Made by a program: the position numbers and the translations under genes. DNA of 64,000 nt from Sternotherus odoratus (Eukaryota; Chordata; Testudines; Kinosternidae). Position 1 is the first letter of the stretch. Each line of letters opens with the position of its first letter. The DNA is taken from the NCBI GenBank assembly GCA_032164245.1, contig JAVMKO010000003.1, positions 30,875,390 to 30,939,389 of the forward strand. The letters run 5' to 3'. Shown piece after piece: positions 43,638 through 56,786 of this stretch. The notes under the pieces are model-generated. The model searched no databases and was not told the origin of the DNA. It saw nothing but the letters and a program-made list of their open reading frames with translations.

Positions 43638-43802
43638 CTGGGGAGCTAGCACATTCTGATGAAGCCTGAGCATTCTCAAAATCCTTCTGCTGTGGCTTTG
43701 AAGTGGTATTTTTTAGTACCATCTCTTCTTCACTTGCAACGGGCGCATGAGAAGTGGAGGGGGTAGCAGCAAAGAGCCTCTTCAGTACTTTTCCTATGAA
43801 CA
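43638..43802 (-). CDS. Internal coding exon of an unidentified host gene (upstream exon)
   Basis: On the minus strand a strong acceptor with a pyrimidine tract (ATTATCTTTTTATCCCATAG) precedes 43802 and a donor GTAATA follows 43638. The exon is 165 bases, enters in phase 1 and leaves in phase 1, and is fully open. It encodes FIGKVLKRLF, then a Ser/Thr/Pro segment (AATPSTSHAPVAS), an acidic EEEMV, and KPQQKDFENAQASSECASSP. The basic amphipathic start followed by a polar, probably disordered stretch suggests a linker after a membrane-near or helical region. It splices in frame to 13797-13928. I do not recognise the gene. An alternative is a chance open frame, but two splice sites plus matching phase make that less likely. 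Confidence 0.62.
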
Positions 43803-44614
43803 CTATGGGATAAAAAGATAATTGTAATAAAAGTAGAAACGTCTTTACAATAAATGTAAGCCACTGTATTTTGAGATTTTTTTTAACCCTTTAATCAATT
43901 AAGAGTTGCGTCTCTTTCCTCCAGCTGTAAGTGCAAGCTGCCATCTTTTCACATAAAACTCCCAAGGGTCACCAGAGAAATTCTGAACTTGGAATAGTCA
44001 GCATCCCCCTTCCCTGAGCTAAAGGAGTAAATGTTAGGTGGTGGCAGCAGTTGTACGCTGCTATCCTCTGCAGCCAGAACAGGACATTTAAAAGAATCCT
44101 ACACAAGCATCTTAAGACTGCTTAGTGTCTCTTGTTGGCACAGCAAGACACTTCTTTGAGCCATTGATTAAATGGTCATAGCTGATTCATTTTAATCATA
44201 CATAAAAGTAACGAGGACGGCAGCAATAGCACATGCTAACCCTATTATTTCTATTAAAGAGGTAGCTATCTCATATGCCCTTTTGCCTTCCACCTCACCC
44301 TATCATCTCATGCTTGCAGTACAAACTGCTACTAGTAATTTAAATGCAAAGGTCCATTTAGATAAAACCAAGCAATAGCTACAATTTTCTTCTTCCTAAT
44401 GAGCAGGCCCGAGTATTTTAGTCACTTAAACCATATTTTGTTTTAGTCACAGAAAGCCGTTGTCTAGAGTGCGACACTCTTGGGCTATGATGCATGCTTG
44501 ATCAAGCAGAGATTTTACACAGCAGAGAATAGGTTTGGAGATAGTTATCTAACCTTTGATCCAATTTTAAATTTTTGACAGGAAAAGGCACATCTATCCT
44601 CAGGGTAACCTACT
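43803..44614. other. AT-rich probable intron sequence
   Basis: No exon or repeat recognised. Confidence 0.45.
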
Positions 44615-45171
44615 GTGTGAGATTCTAACAAAATAATTATAATGTTGCCTGGAGAAATGGGGCTTTTTAGGGTGAGAATGCACTATTCATATCCAATCTA
44701 GTATACTAAGCTTAGATTGCGCTTTTGTTTATTTGCTAGGTAATCTGCTCTGATCTGTTTGCTATGACTTATAGTTACTTTAAATCCACCTTTTGAAGTT
44801 AATAAACTTATGCTTTAATCTAAATCAGTTACTTTGGAGTGAAGTGTTTGGGAACCTTAGCTCAGAGGGGCTGTTGCATTTCCATTCCACGTTGAGAGAG
44901 AGGCAAACTATGGGCTTACACTGAACAGTTCCCTGTGCAATGCAAGATGGTACAATTTTGGGTTTATAGTTGGGGGGGGGGAGGGGGAGGAGCCTGGGGA
45001 ACTGGGAAATTGGCCGGTGTTTGTTTGCACTCAGGTAGCACCACCTGCTGTCAGGTTGGAAAACAGTGCCATGGGTTAGGTTGGATGTGACCCTACTCAG
45101 CTGTGTATCTTAGAGGGGTGCAGTGGTTCCCACAGCTCTCAGATTCACCCCAGGGTTGACAACCCATCACA
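44615..45171 (+). mobile_element. LTR-like element with polyadenylation signal
   Basis: TGTGAG near 44615 and CCATCACA ending at 45171 give possible TGTGA/TCACA termini. AATAAA lies at 44801-44806 followed by the usual CTTATGCTTTAATC-type stretch. The start is uncertain and no target duplication was confirmed. Old solo LTR of an endogenous retrovirus is the best guess. Confidence 0.5.
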
Positions 45172-47930
45172 GGTCCCTAATGTAGTAACAGATGCTTCTA
45201 TCCTTACTTATAATAATGAGTCCCATTGACATAAGTAGTAGTACTCTTGCCAGGTCTTAAGCAATATCAGTCCCATTTTAGGGCCACATTCTGCTCATCT
45301 CACTCATACCGGTAGGATTAGTCCTATTGACTTCAATTGAACAACTTACATCAGTAAAGTGAGCACAGTTTGGCACTTAGTAGTGATTAGTACTATGCAA
45401 CTTAAAAGACACAGGGGAAACAAACAGTCCTCTACCACAGTATACATACACCCGCTGTAATTTCATACAGAACAAGATTTTCTTTAAATATTTAAACTGG
45501 CTCATAGCACTATTTAAAAGCCTAAATTACTTTACTATGAATGAAGTCTTGTGCCTCTAGGAAATTACAAGGTATGAACGAGTGTGGGGCATTCAGGGAA
45601 AAACGGCATTTTATGCTGTAATCACAATTTCTATTCATTAACTAGGAGTAGTAGTTTCATTGTGAATGTGGCTTAGATTCTTACTCAATAGCACATCGAG
45701 AACAATGGTGTCGGGGGGGAAATAAATGGTCAGAGCCTTTATACTCAGTATAGAGGATGGGATTGTGAAACTACATGTCACCCCCAAAAGATATGATCAC
45801 TCAGTTTCAGTTCCTCCAGTGTCTACATCTTGCTTCTGGAGAGGGGACAAAAGTAAAGGAGGGGTAAAGTATTTCACCCATTTTGATGGGGCATTTTTTC
45901 GCCCTGCTGCTGACCTGTGTTTGTACATATGTACCATGGGAAATCAGGACAGATGCATCAGGAATGCATTTTATGGTCTTTGCCTTCCGTTCCCATGTGC
46001 CAAGCTCGGATTTAAGCAGCCCTAATGCAGTTGCACATGGCAGGGTGTGTGGCCTTGCACTCCCCCCCTGTCCTTACTCACTGCACAGCTATATCTCTGG
46101 CAAATCAAAACCTAACCCAATTAAAGTTTTGCGCTCAAGAGTGGTACCAAATTTACAACAGCAGAAACAAAATTACTGTGTTCTGTCACCCTACCAAGTG
46201 GCCACTACAGAGAAGGATCCAAATAAATTGCTTCCAATCCAGAACATTCACAACCACTAAATTAATTAAAGAGAAAGCTTCCTAGAAGTGTTAGGAAAGA
46301 TGTAGCGATGTGAAGTACAGAAAAAAATTCCCCCATGCTGTGTGTGTGTGTGTCCAGTGTACAAATAAGTTTTGCTCAGTGAGACTAACAATTATTTGCA
46401 CTGGTCACAATGGTGCTCTACAACCCTTTTGAGATGAACGCATGTTCTAATCTAGGAAACCATTTTCTATATTTACATAAATTTGAGAACATTTGAAGTT
46501 AGGGCTATGAAGGAGATAACCTTTTAGGTAAGATTATTTTTTGGCTTGAACAAAAATAGTTTTAATTTATTCAGTGTCAGCACTTGGTAAAGTATTGATA
46601 GAGTCATAAATGGAAATTTTACCAGGACAATTAATTCAGATTGGATTATGTGCACCGTTGTGCGATTTGTACATCAAATAAAGGACTACACATGGGAACC
46701 AATGATAAATACAACGTATATCAAAACAAGAGGTAGAGTTTTATCTTGAGTCAAATGGGGATAAATGCTAAATATCTATGCTCTTCATTAAACATTTAGA
46801 GGTAAAAGCAACACATTAATTTAGCATTAATTAATGCTACTCTGGAAGTTTGGAGTGTCTTTCGAATATCAACAAAAAGAAAAATATAATGGACTGAAGG
46901 AGATTAAACAAAATTTTAACCTTAAAAAAAAAGCAGGCAGATCTATCTGCAGAAGAGTAAGATTTAAACAAAGAAGGATGGCAGTGGGCCAGCTGATAGC
47001 CTGCCTTTTAAAGTTACTGAATATCCAAAGCTCCCATTTATATCAACTGAAGTAAAATAGGCTTAGTTAGTACCTCTGAAAATCAGCCTCTACGATATGC
47101 AAATTCAGACACTCAAAATTAGTGTCCACTTTTGAAGACCCGGTTCCCTCTCTGTACCCTGGCTTCCTCTCTTTTATGAAGAGCTGTGATCTACATGTGA
47201 TATTTAGAATAAGGGTTATGGAGTGTTTTTGCTCCATTTTAACAGTATGACAAAAAATTTACATTTTATTGATAATATGGATTAGAAAGATACAAACAGC
47301 AGATGTAGATTTCAAGAGAAAAACAGCTGCCAAACCACAACAAGTTAGTCTCCAATTATGGTATTCATGTATAAAATGAAAATGCAAAGGGGGCCAGGAA
47401 TCCATTTAAATATCGATTTTATTTTTGCATAATTAAATCCATCCACCCAACCACAATTTCCAACAAACTATGAGCTCATTACTTTCACTATTGAAGAAAA
47501 TGGGCTGATTGTGGAAGCACGCGTGCACATACAGCCCTCCTGCCCACACATCTGGACACATATTCTCCAAAGTCTGATTTTATTTCTCTTGTTTAAATGG
47601 GAAGGGCTTGTGTCAGTTTTCAAAGCAAAGGTAATCAGTTCTGGAATTCCCTTCTACACGGTGTCCAAGAGAACCCAGATTCTCTGACCTTCATGACATC
47701 CTGTAAGGTTGATTTATTTTGCCAGGTGTCAGTTTGCCTAGATTTCCGGGAGCGGAGGCTTTTCACCAAGAATAAGAAAGGTTTAAAGACCCTGTAATCA
47801 TTCTGACACTGCAATCAGATGTGATACAATCATTATAAGGGACTGGATAGGGGCTTTATAGCATTAAATATATATTAAAGAAAGGCTATATCTTGAACAG
47901 CGCAAATTCAAGATCTGCACTTAATACAAG
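45172..47930. other. AT-rich probable intron sequence
   Basis: Contains a (GT)7 run near 46340. Short open frames (for example 45726-46025 and 45883-46260) have no domain, splice or composition support. Confidence 0.5.
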
Positions 47931-48096
47931 TGTTATAAGTGTGAAGGGTGTCTTGCCTGGGTGGCACTATGTTATCTAACACAGGGTGCCTTGCCTGGGT
48001 GGGGCTTGTTATCTGAAACAGGTAACGTAGGAGTTTCCCTGCCATGGGGGAGGGAGGAGCCTCGAGCCCATGAAGAAGGGAGGAGCAAAACAGTCA

Positions 48097-48200
48097 GTTC
48101 CATCTTGGCTGGTCTCCAGGGAGGAGGCAAGGGCCAGAGAGCTCCATCTTGGCTGGTCTCCAGGGAGGAGGCCAGGGCCAGGGGAGATCCATCTTGGCTG
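48097..48200. repeat. Two and a half units of about 45 bp inside the LTR
   Basis: TCCATCTTGGCTGGTCTCCAGG recurs, followed by GAGGAGGC and AGGGCCAG blocks; the third copy diverges after TCCATCTTGGCTG. Confidence 0.85.
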
Positions 48201-48683
48201 CACATGAGGCAGGAAGCTTGCCAAGGTAGCTGGCAAGGGTTCTAGACCATCTTTGGCTATAAAGATGGCTCTACCTTTTTCTGATACTTCTACTTAGCTG
48301 ATGTAAGTAAATTTGATTCTTCTATTAAGCCGTGCCTTTGGGATGTTCCTTGCTTTTCAGACCAAAGTGGGAAACCCCAAATGTAAAGTGTCTGTATTTC
48401 TGTTGTAACCTTTTTCTTTATTAAATTTTCTAGTTATAAAACCGTCTGGTTTATTTCCCTTAGGGTTTTTCTCTGCTTCCAGTCTGGGAAGGTGGAAGGG
48501 AAGGGAATAGGAACCAGGGCAGCTAGGGGCCTAGCTGGAATGTGAAGACTGTGTCTCCTTACTGTCAGGTTAGACGGGGGAGGGAGGAAGCAGTCGGTTT
48601 TTCTCTCTTCACAGGGAAGAGAGGAGGTAGGGGGAAGTGCATAGCCCCTAGTATCTGACTTGTCTTCCAGGGAGGAAGACAGA

Positions 48684-49030
48684 GTCAGGGTTAAGGGAAG
48701 TCTGCCTTCAGCCGGGGAGGGTGAAGGACAGAAAGCAGCTTCCAGGTATCTAACTTGGAAACCCAAAAAGGGGTACAAAGTTAGGGTCTGGCTCTCAGGT
48801 TGAGAGAGACAGGGTTAAGGGAAGTCTGCCTTCAGCTGGTCAGCGTGAAGGAAAGCAGCTTCCAGGTATCTAACTTGGAAACCCAGAAAGGGGTACAAGG
48901 TTAAGGTCTGCCTCTCAGGTTGAGAGAGACAGGGTTAAGGGAATTCTGCCTTCAGCTGGTCAGGGTGAAGAGAAGCAGTTTTCCGGTTTCTGACTTTAAA
49001 ACCCAGGGAGGGGGTATAAAGTCAGGGTTA
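48684..49030. repeat. Three units of about 115-120 bp inside the LTR
   Basis: Each unit contains GGTTAAGGGAAGTCTGCC, TTCAGCTGGTCAG or a variant, AGCAGCTTCCAGGTATC, ACTTGGAAACCC and GGGGTACAA. The last copy is the most diverged. Confidence 0.88.
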
Positions 49031-49258
49031 GGGGAAGATCGGGGGCCCCTCCAAGGTTTTGGAAGTATACCCGATTGGTGGCAGCGATTGGTAACCCCAA
49101 GAACCCCAACTGGCAAGGTGGAGGTGTCTTGGGGTGGAGGACTTGTTGGTCTGGCATAAAAGAGGCCCAGCCTTTGTACTCAAAAGCATAGAGGCTGGGG
49201 GTACCCCCCCTTACAACAAGTCCCATTCAAGCCAAAGAAAGTTGAGCATGTTGTAAAC

Positions 49259-49374
49259 CAGTGGTTCTCAACCTATTTACCATTGTGGGCCACATCCAAT
49301 ATACCTGTATGGCCCTGAGAATGTCACATGGGCCACAGCTGTGTGTCGACTGGGCCACAGTTTGAGAACCACTG
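49259..49374. mobile_element. Short hAT MITE, 116 bp
   Basis: Starts CAGTGGTTCTCAACC and ends GTTTGAGAACCACTG. It is flanked by TTGTAAAC (49251-49258) and CTGTAAAC (49375-49382), seven of eight bases equal. Non-coding. Confidence 0.88.
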
Positions 49375-49599
49375 CTGTAAACATTCAGCACTTCACAGGT
49401 GCAATCTCTGAATGCCTGATGCTGCATATGAGTATCCACTGTTTTGTGTCCAAGGATCTAGAGAGCTAGACGGAGAAATACAAGATGGTATTTCAGTATG
49501 ATCATGTCACAAACAGACTGTGGAGTTTTCAGTTGGCATTTTAAATCCAAGACTGAAAGATACAAAAACTTTAGCTGTAGTGATTCTCGGATTAGTTGG

Positions 49600-50745
49600 T
49601 GTCACGGTGCTGTTCCTGGGAGGATCCAACTGTGAGTGCCAAGTCAGGACAAATTGCTTCCAACGGGCAACTACAGCCCAAAGCTGGGCTTTTTCCACTC
49701 TAATGCAAACCAAACCAGCTGAACAGAAAAGACTTTGGTTTCACCCCACTGGCTAACCACGAGTTACACAAGCAATTCCCTTAGACACTCCAGGTTCCCA
49801 GTATCACCACCAGCAGCCACCTGTCCTGGGGACCAATGGTTATGAAAACCAATACCCCAAATAAAGAAAACTGTTCTCCCCAATTCCAAAGAATCAGGCC
49901 TCAGACCCAGGTCAGTATACAAATCAGATCTTACCCACAAATCACGCTGTTGCCTATCCTTTAGAATCTAAAATCTAAAGGTTTGTTATACAAGGAAAAA
50001 GGTTAGGAATGGTTAAAATAAATCAATTACATGCAGTAATGGCAAATCTCTTGGTTCAGGCTTGCAGTGGTAAAATATACTGCAGGTTCAAATCAAAGAC
50101 TCTGGAATGCATCCCCTCCAGGGATGGGTCATCAATCCGTTGGCCAGAGCTTCCACGTGTAGCAAAATCCCATCCAGAGGTAGGTGCTAGGCTGAAGGCT
50201 GGAGATTGGAGAAGATGGAGGAGCTGTAGCAGCTTCATTTATAGTTTTTTTTTCCAGGTGCAAGAACCTCTTTGCTCCTGCTGTGAACAGTCCAGCCCCA
50301 TGGAGTTCTGGAGTCACATGGGCAGATCACATGACCATGTATGACTCATTATTTGCAGGTGGCGGCCATTATGCACAGGCTGCCTTGCATGTTCTCTGGT
50401 AGACTTCTCATGTGGATTGGAGCATTCCAAGCTCCCAGAGTCCATTGTGTCACTGATAGTCCTTAATGGGCCATCAACTAGCTCAAGAAAAGCTGACGCC
50501 CAGTGTTCTGGAATGTCCCCCCCAGCAGAGCACAATATTTGGAAAGACAGACAGTCCAGAGCCAATATTCATAACTTCAACTACAAAGTTGACACACACA
50601 TACCAATGGCATATTCATAATCAGCAATCCATAACCTGGTCATAGACACCTATTATGACTCCCTTTACATAAGATTTGGTGCCACTATAGGACCTTGGTT
50701 GCACTAATGATCTATATGATCCCAAATAATTCCAGTAACATGACA
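49600..50745 (-). mobile_element. Solo LTR, about 1.15 kb, reverse orientation
   Basis: Plus-strand ends TGTCACGG and CATGACA give inverted TGTCA/TGACA termini. Flanks GTTGG and GTTAG match at four of five bases. A TTTATAG (complement CTATAAA) near 50238 could be the promoter element of the minus-strand LTR. Orientation follows from that element and the layout; no retroviral genes remain. Confidence 0.65.
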
Positions 50746-53700
50746 GTTAGATAGGGTAGGAGGGAAATTAAATACATAAGTAGTTCACCTTATCAAGGTG
50801 AAAGGCTGAAATATATGAAAAAAATAAGCACTAAAAATGTGGCATGTTCCAATTGGCCAAGACAGCTGAAGCAGCAACCAAAGGCCACATGGTTTTATCT
50901 TTCCTGGTACTCAGTGTGGGCAATAGGCACCTGTTATTTTTAGCAATAAGAGCGAACTGCTAAACAAGCATTAGTCACTGCAGAACTAAACATAAAAGCA
51001 GTACATAGAAAGAGGCACATAATATATCACAAAAATAAAAACAATAAATGTTTAAACAAAACAGAACCCTACAACACCCCATACACAATGCACCAAGCAC
51101 TAACCCCCATTAAAGAGAAAGCAAGCCAGTATAAAAGAAGTGTTCAAGATGAAACTCACATTTGAAGAATACAATGTGGTATCCGGAGACTTCCCACCCA
51201 CTCCCAGAAGGGACAGACCCCACATTAGTAAGAGAATCAGAAATGCAGACAGTCATAACCCACGTAGAGTTACTGCTCAGCACAAAACCAAAGCTGTAGA
51301 AGAGAAATTGGAAAGCAAAGCAAAAGTTAACACCATAGGCCAACACCAGCATAAAATTCCAGATGTAAAGGTCCTCCTGCTGTTACTACAATAATCTAAC
51401 ACTTATTTCAGGCTCTAGTTTGTTTAGTTATCCTGCTTGTGTTGATTACACAAAATTAAAGCCCCAAACATCATAATAGCTCCTTTCTCAGTTCAGTGTA
51501 GAAGAGAGTTTCCTCCAGAGGCCTTCTGCATGGAGTGCCTGACATACACTATTGGCTATCTGCAATACACACAGTGAGCACTGCTACCGTGTAACTCAAT
51601 TGGTTGCCCACTGACTATTCAAATGCATTTTGGGAAGCAAAAAGAAAGCAAATAATATCAGGCATGCTCTATACATTACATCTGAATTAAAAGGAAAACT
51701 GACCAGAAATGTGAGATTTCCCCTACTTAGTAGCTGTCTCCATCAAACACAGAAGTGTTTTTCAACTACAAAAGGCTACACAGGAAAGCGACTAGGGGTC
51801 AGGACTTCCTCTGAAGTCTTTCCATGTGTAAAATGCAACAGCAGATGTTCCTCCAAGTATGGAATAACAGTGTACAATAGGACAGGAGAGGGGGAAAGAG
51901 AGAGAGATTATCTTTATTCGGTACTCTACACAGAAAAAACAGATGGAAAAACCAAAGATTTTAGATTACCTAGTTCATCTGTCACACAATAAAGAAAATA
52001 CATAAAAGCATTGCAGGACTTTTCTTCACTGGGCTTAAGGGTTTTGTCCTTTATTTTAAACATTTCTGGTCAAGGAGCTTCCACAAATTTCCTTGGAAGA
52101 TTACTGAATAGTATAATCAATTTCTCTGTAAAGAAGGTGCACCCCCACAATAGCATTACACTGGCAGCTCATGTTCCATTGCTTGTTACCTACAGTTCCT
52201 AAATCCTTTTCAGAGTCATTGCTTTCCACAATATAGTCCCCCATTCTGTAATTGGGCCTGAAAACCTACATTGGCCTTGCAGAAAGTTGCAAATGGCTTG
52301 AGTCCAGATTTCCTGAGAGATGGTAATACTGTGCATTGCCGTACTGCTTCAGAGGTCAACAGAAGTTAATAAGGGAGGTTGTGGAATCCCAGTCATTTGA
52401 GTTGTTCTAAAGAACAAGTTAAACAAACCTCTCTCAGGGAAGGTCTAGACCAAAATTGGGTCAACAGAATGTTTGAAAAAGTAGTGTGGCAGCTTCTGTC
52501 CCAAGGGGCTGGCTGGGTTCAACTCCCTCTGGGGTCCCAGAGCCACTCAGGTTTGGCCCAGCCATCACAATAATGCAGGGCCATAATCACAGCAGGGCAA
52601 GTGGGGCAGCCACCCAAGGAGCAAAGCTGTGGGGAAGGAAAAAAATAGAGTAGTAGGGCATGGAGCCACATAGCCCTCCCAATTTCTGATCTCCATTTAG
52701 CATTTAGCATCTCCATTCAAACGGTTTGAAATGAAGATGCTTACTTGCTACTGCCCAGGGGAGCATCTGGCTCCAGGGGGAAATCACGCTACCCACACCA
52801 TCCCATTTTTCCACACCCCTGGCTTTGCACCATGGGTAGCTCCCTTGATTGCCCCACCATAGTTATGCCCTGGGTGCTGAAACCATCGAGATTGTAACAC
52901 CCAGAGTGGAGAGCCAGCCTGCCAACCCCAATCAGCCTCACACCACAATTGCTCCACCTGTGGGGCACTTAATTATATTGAGAGACATTGTCTATTAGAC
53001 ACCTATGGATACATCTATAAAATTAAAGAACATACTTGCTACCATTTTGACTCTTCTAATAATAATAATTGACTTCTAATAATTACAGGTTTCTTCTTTT
53101 TTAATCTGTCTGAATTTTTGATGATTTTTCCCCCTTTAGTTTTTCCACATTAGTTCTTTATTTTATACTGTTTTTGTAATCAATATATCCTTATTGATCT
53201 TTCTGTCCCCAGTGATATCCCCCACACTTATTTTAGCATAACTTGATTCTATAATTATTTCCAAACAATATATGAATTCTATAATTTTTGTTTTAGAAAA
53301 ATCTTCACCATGAAAATCAAGAGTGATGTTATAGTTTAACAAAAATACCCAAATTACAATTATTTTTACACACCTTCTACTAAGTACATTGTGTGTGTGT
53401 GCTTACACAAAGACAAAACTACTTAGGTTGATACAAGGGTCATTTAGGGTCAGACATTCTTGAGTGAGGAAATAGAAGCTTTTTTAGTTCCCTGTGCAAA
53501 TTCTGCTTCCTTTTGCATCCAATATCTGCACCAAATAAGGCAGGGTTCACAGAAAAAAAAAGTGATCATACCATTAAAGACTATAATTATACTCAGACAC
53601 AGTGAGAGAGACCCTTTCCCCTCCTTCCTAATGCAAGTCATTAGTGTTTTCATAACTCATTTAGGTGCATGACTATTCTTTCAAGTATCTGGGATGGTGG

Positions 53701-55713
53701 GGTTTTTTGTTTTAAAGACATATCTAACAAAAGTACACATCATGCTGCAAATAGAGGTCCAAAGCCTAAACTGTCAGTTTTGGCTAGGTTTTAGCCCAGA
53801 TTGCCCAGAATTTGCTTCGTTTTGAAAAGATATTAAAATGTAATCTGCATAATGCAACTCCCCACCCCTCATACCATCTTTCACCAAACACAATACCTGT
53901 TAATAAAGAAGATCCACATTTTCCACTACAATTTCCACAGAATTCCTTCCCTTTGTCTTTCCAGGACCTGCCACTCATCAGAAGTACAAGTGGGTGGATC
54001 TATTTTTGTCACTGCATTGGATTACAGACTGGTTGACTATAATTGATCCTAGTTAGCTTCTGGGACTCGTATAGTGTGAATTATGTGCTATGTAGCACAA
54101 GTGTACTGTGTCAGTTTCTTTTTCAATCAAGACTACTTTCTCTGTTACACTTGATACTCTGTGACAGAAGTATACAGGTGTCAGAGACTAATGTGATTTA
54201 ACTCCCGTATGAATTTAAGACAAGGTCAAAGGTTGAAGTGCAAGTGCAGGAAATACCACATTACCATAAAGATCAAAATTTGGTCATAGCGGATACTTTC
54301 AAGTCTCTACTGAAATGTTTGGCTCACTAGTGCTGAATTGCTTTGGTCAATGAGGAAAAATCTTAGCTGCATTTGAGTTAACAGTTCACTTGCTTCTTCC
54401 TAAAGAAATTGATGGGAGTTGTGCATTATTAAATACTATCAAGGGCAGTGTTGGAATTAATAATATTTGAAACTATTATTGTTAATACAAGAAATCACCA
54501 AATACTAATCTAACTATAACATTCCTTTATTAAATTCAGAGGCCAAATGGTACTTTATTGCTTTAAACGTGCCTAAAAATCCTAAATTAGCAGCCATTTA
54601 CTACATGTAAACAGTAACAAAATAATTTATATGTATTTGATCAGTATATTGACAAATGGGCTCAACTAAGGTGCTTAGACCCATGCTGGTTGGCTTCAAT
54701 GTGGTCAGGTAGGCATTAGCAATGAACCCTTTAAGAGCTGACTTTTTATTCCTTTTAACAAACAAGTGATGTCATTGTCAATTACTGACTTTAGCTAAAA
54801 AACAATTTGAGACAGTTTACCCTTATGCCCAGTCTTAACCCAGATACATTTTATAATCTCCTTTCTCCCAATGACCTTTCCTCCCCCTCCTTCTTGGTGT
54901 CCAAAAGTTTTTTCATTGCAGCAGGGTTCACACAGATATGTGGGATGGGAAGGTCCGTGTTGGCTCAGTTTATGACAGATTCTCTTTGATTGCAGATGGT
55001 TTTAAATGAGTCATTCCTATCAGAGGCCTTCTTTTTAGAAATTTCCCCTTATTTCATGAATTAGTCTTTGAACCAGACATCCTCCCTACACTTTATTCCT
55101 TTTGGACTTAAAACAAACATTCTCAAGGCCTTCCTTCTTACTGGTCAGGGCCTTTCTTTACAACACATATATTTCCTTAACCAATAAGCTTACTTTATTT
55201 TTTTTAATTTCATACTTATTCCTAGCTCTAACAATCTGTTGGGTAAGTAGTTATTTTTTGCACACATAAATCAAAACAATAAGTGGTCTAAAGATGATGG
55301 CCAGTTCTTTCAGGATTCTTTTAAGAGTACATGGTTAACGTCAAATTCCACCGTACTGCAAGTAGAATTATGAGCAAAGCCAGCTGTCCCTCTGGCCAGA
55401 GCAGAACCCTAATACACACAATGGTATTTCCAAAGTACTGAATATATGGCACTTTACTACCTCAGCTGGAATTATGTCAAGCATGACTTTTATTAATAGC
55501 TGGAAACTCATGCTCCCCAATTAACGAGCCATGTTTAAGAGACCTCTGTTTAAAGATTTTATTAGATCAGGCTGTCTTGTCATTTTATTACCCTCCAAAC
55601 ATATGAAACGGCACAGCTTCATGGCCTTAATGTCTAGATCCCAAGAGAACTATAAAAAGCTGCCTTGGAGCTAGTCAGTGACTAACCCTCTTGCTGTAAA
55701 CTAAGAGGGGAGG
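50746..55713. other. AT-rich probable intron or intergenic sequence
   Basis: Nearly 5 kb with no exon or repeat family that I can support. This is the longest stretch without recognised mobile DNA in the window. Confidence 0.5.
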
Positions 55714-56786
55714 TGTGATGCTCTGTACCTCAGGGGAACACCCAGCACCCCGTTGTTCATTCTTGTAAAATGACTGTGTGGTATCCAATGCAAAGTTTGT
55801 CATGTTGGATATCTTTGAAAGGCTCATGATGCACTGAGCATTGTTGTTATAGTAATGTAACGTAGTTATGAAGGTGAAAATGTATCCTCATGGCTTAAAA
55901 TAAGCCCAGGCAAAAACTCTCCAAGAGCAGAGAGGCAGTTCACACCTCATGAGGGCAGGTATGGGACAAACCCAGCGCAGCCTCACAGAACAAAGGACAG
56001 TGGCCTAGGCAGGAACAAAAGGATCTGTTGGGCTCTTGAGTGAATCCTCACACCCCCCTTCTTTTGGTCACTTTGGGACTGAGATGAGGTAATGCTCTGA
56101 ATTGGGGGAGGGGGAGAGAGGTAGAAGGTGAAGCCAAGGCGGAAGAAATAACATGATAAAAGGGAGAAATTTTGCCATGCTCTTTGTCTCTCTTCCATTT
56201 ACATCTACAGACACCACATCCAGCAACTGAAGTGCTGATCAAAGGGGAGAGCCTGGCTGAAGTGCAACCAGCCAGCCTGTGGTGAGAAGCATCTAAGTTT
56301 CTAAGGGCACTGAAAGTGTTAAGATCAGCTTAGAATACATTTTACTTTTATGTCATTTGACCAAATCTGACTTTTTATGCTTTGATTTACAATCACTTAA
56401 AACCTATCCTTATAGTTAATAAATCTGTTTACTTCACCTGAAGCAGTGTATTTGGTTTGAAGCATGTCTGCGACTCTCCTTGGGATAATGAGCCTAGTAC
56501 ATATCCATTTATTTGTTAAATTGATGAACTCTCATAAGCTTGCAGCATCCAGCGGGCATAACTGGTTACTGCAAGATGGAGGTTCCTAGGGTTGTATCTG
56601 GGACTGGGTATTGGCTAGTGTCATTCGGTTGCTCAATCTAAGGAGCATCTTACATGCCAGAGGCTGTGCGTGAACAGCTCAGGAGTGGAAGTTTTCAGAG
56701 CAGAGGAGGGTAAGGCTGGCTCACGGAGTCAAGGACTGGAGTGACCTAGCAGATCACTGACCCAGATAACAGAGAGGAATGTCACA
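55714..56786 (+). mobile_element. Solo LTR, about 1.07 kb
   Basis: Begins TGTGATGCTCTGTACC and ends AATGTCACA, giving TGTGA/TCACA termini. AATAAA at about 56418 is followed by a T-rich processing region. The 5-bp flanks (GGAGG and GGCAT) do not match well, so the right boundary could differ. Confidence 0.65.

Larger units (their letters stand above)
47931..49215 (+). mobile_element. Solo LTR, 1285 bp, perfect 5-bp target duplication
   Basis: Begins TGTTATAAGTG, similar to the start of the LTR at 40880, and ends CCCTTACA. It is flanked by ACAAG on both sides (47926-47930 and 49216-49220). TGGTGGCAGCG occurs at 49076-49086, the same internal motif as in the LTR at 40880, supporting a family link. 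Two internal tandem arrays make it longer than that copy. No retroviral genes. Confidence 0.8.

Noticed and set aside
41473..49086. TGGTGGCAGCG at 41473 and 49076 as tRNA-Leu primer-binding sites after 5' LTRs
   Set aside because: Both lie inside LTRs whose ends are fixed by perfect 5-bp target duplications, so they cannot be primer sites.
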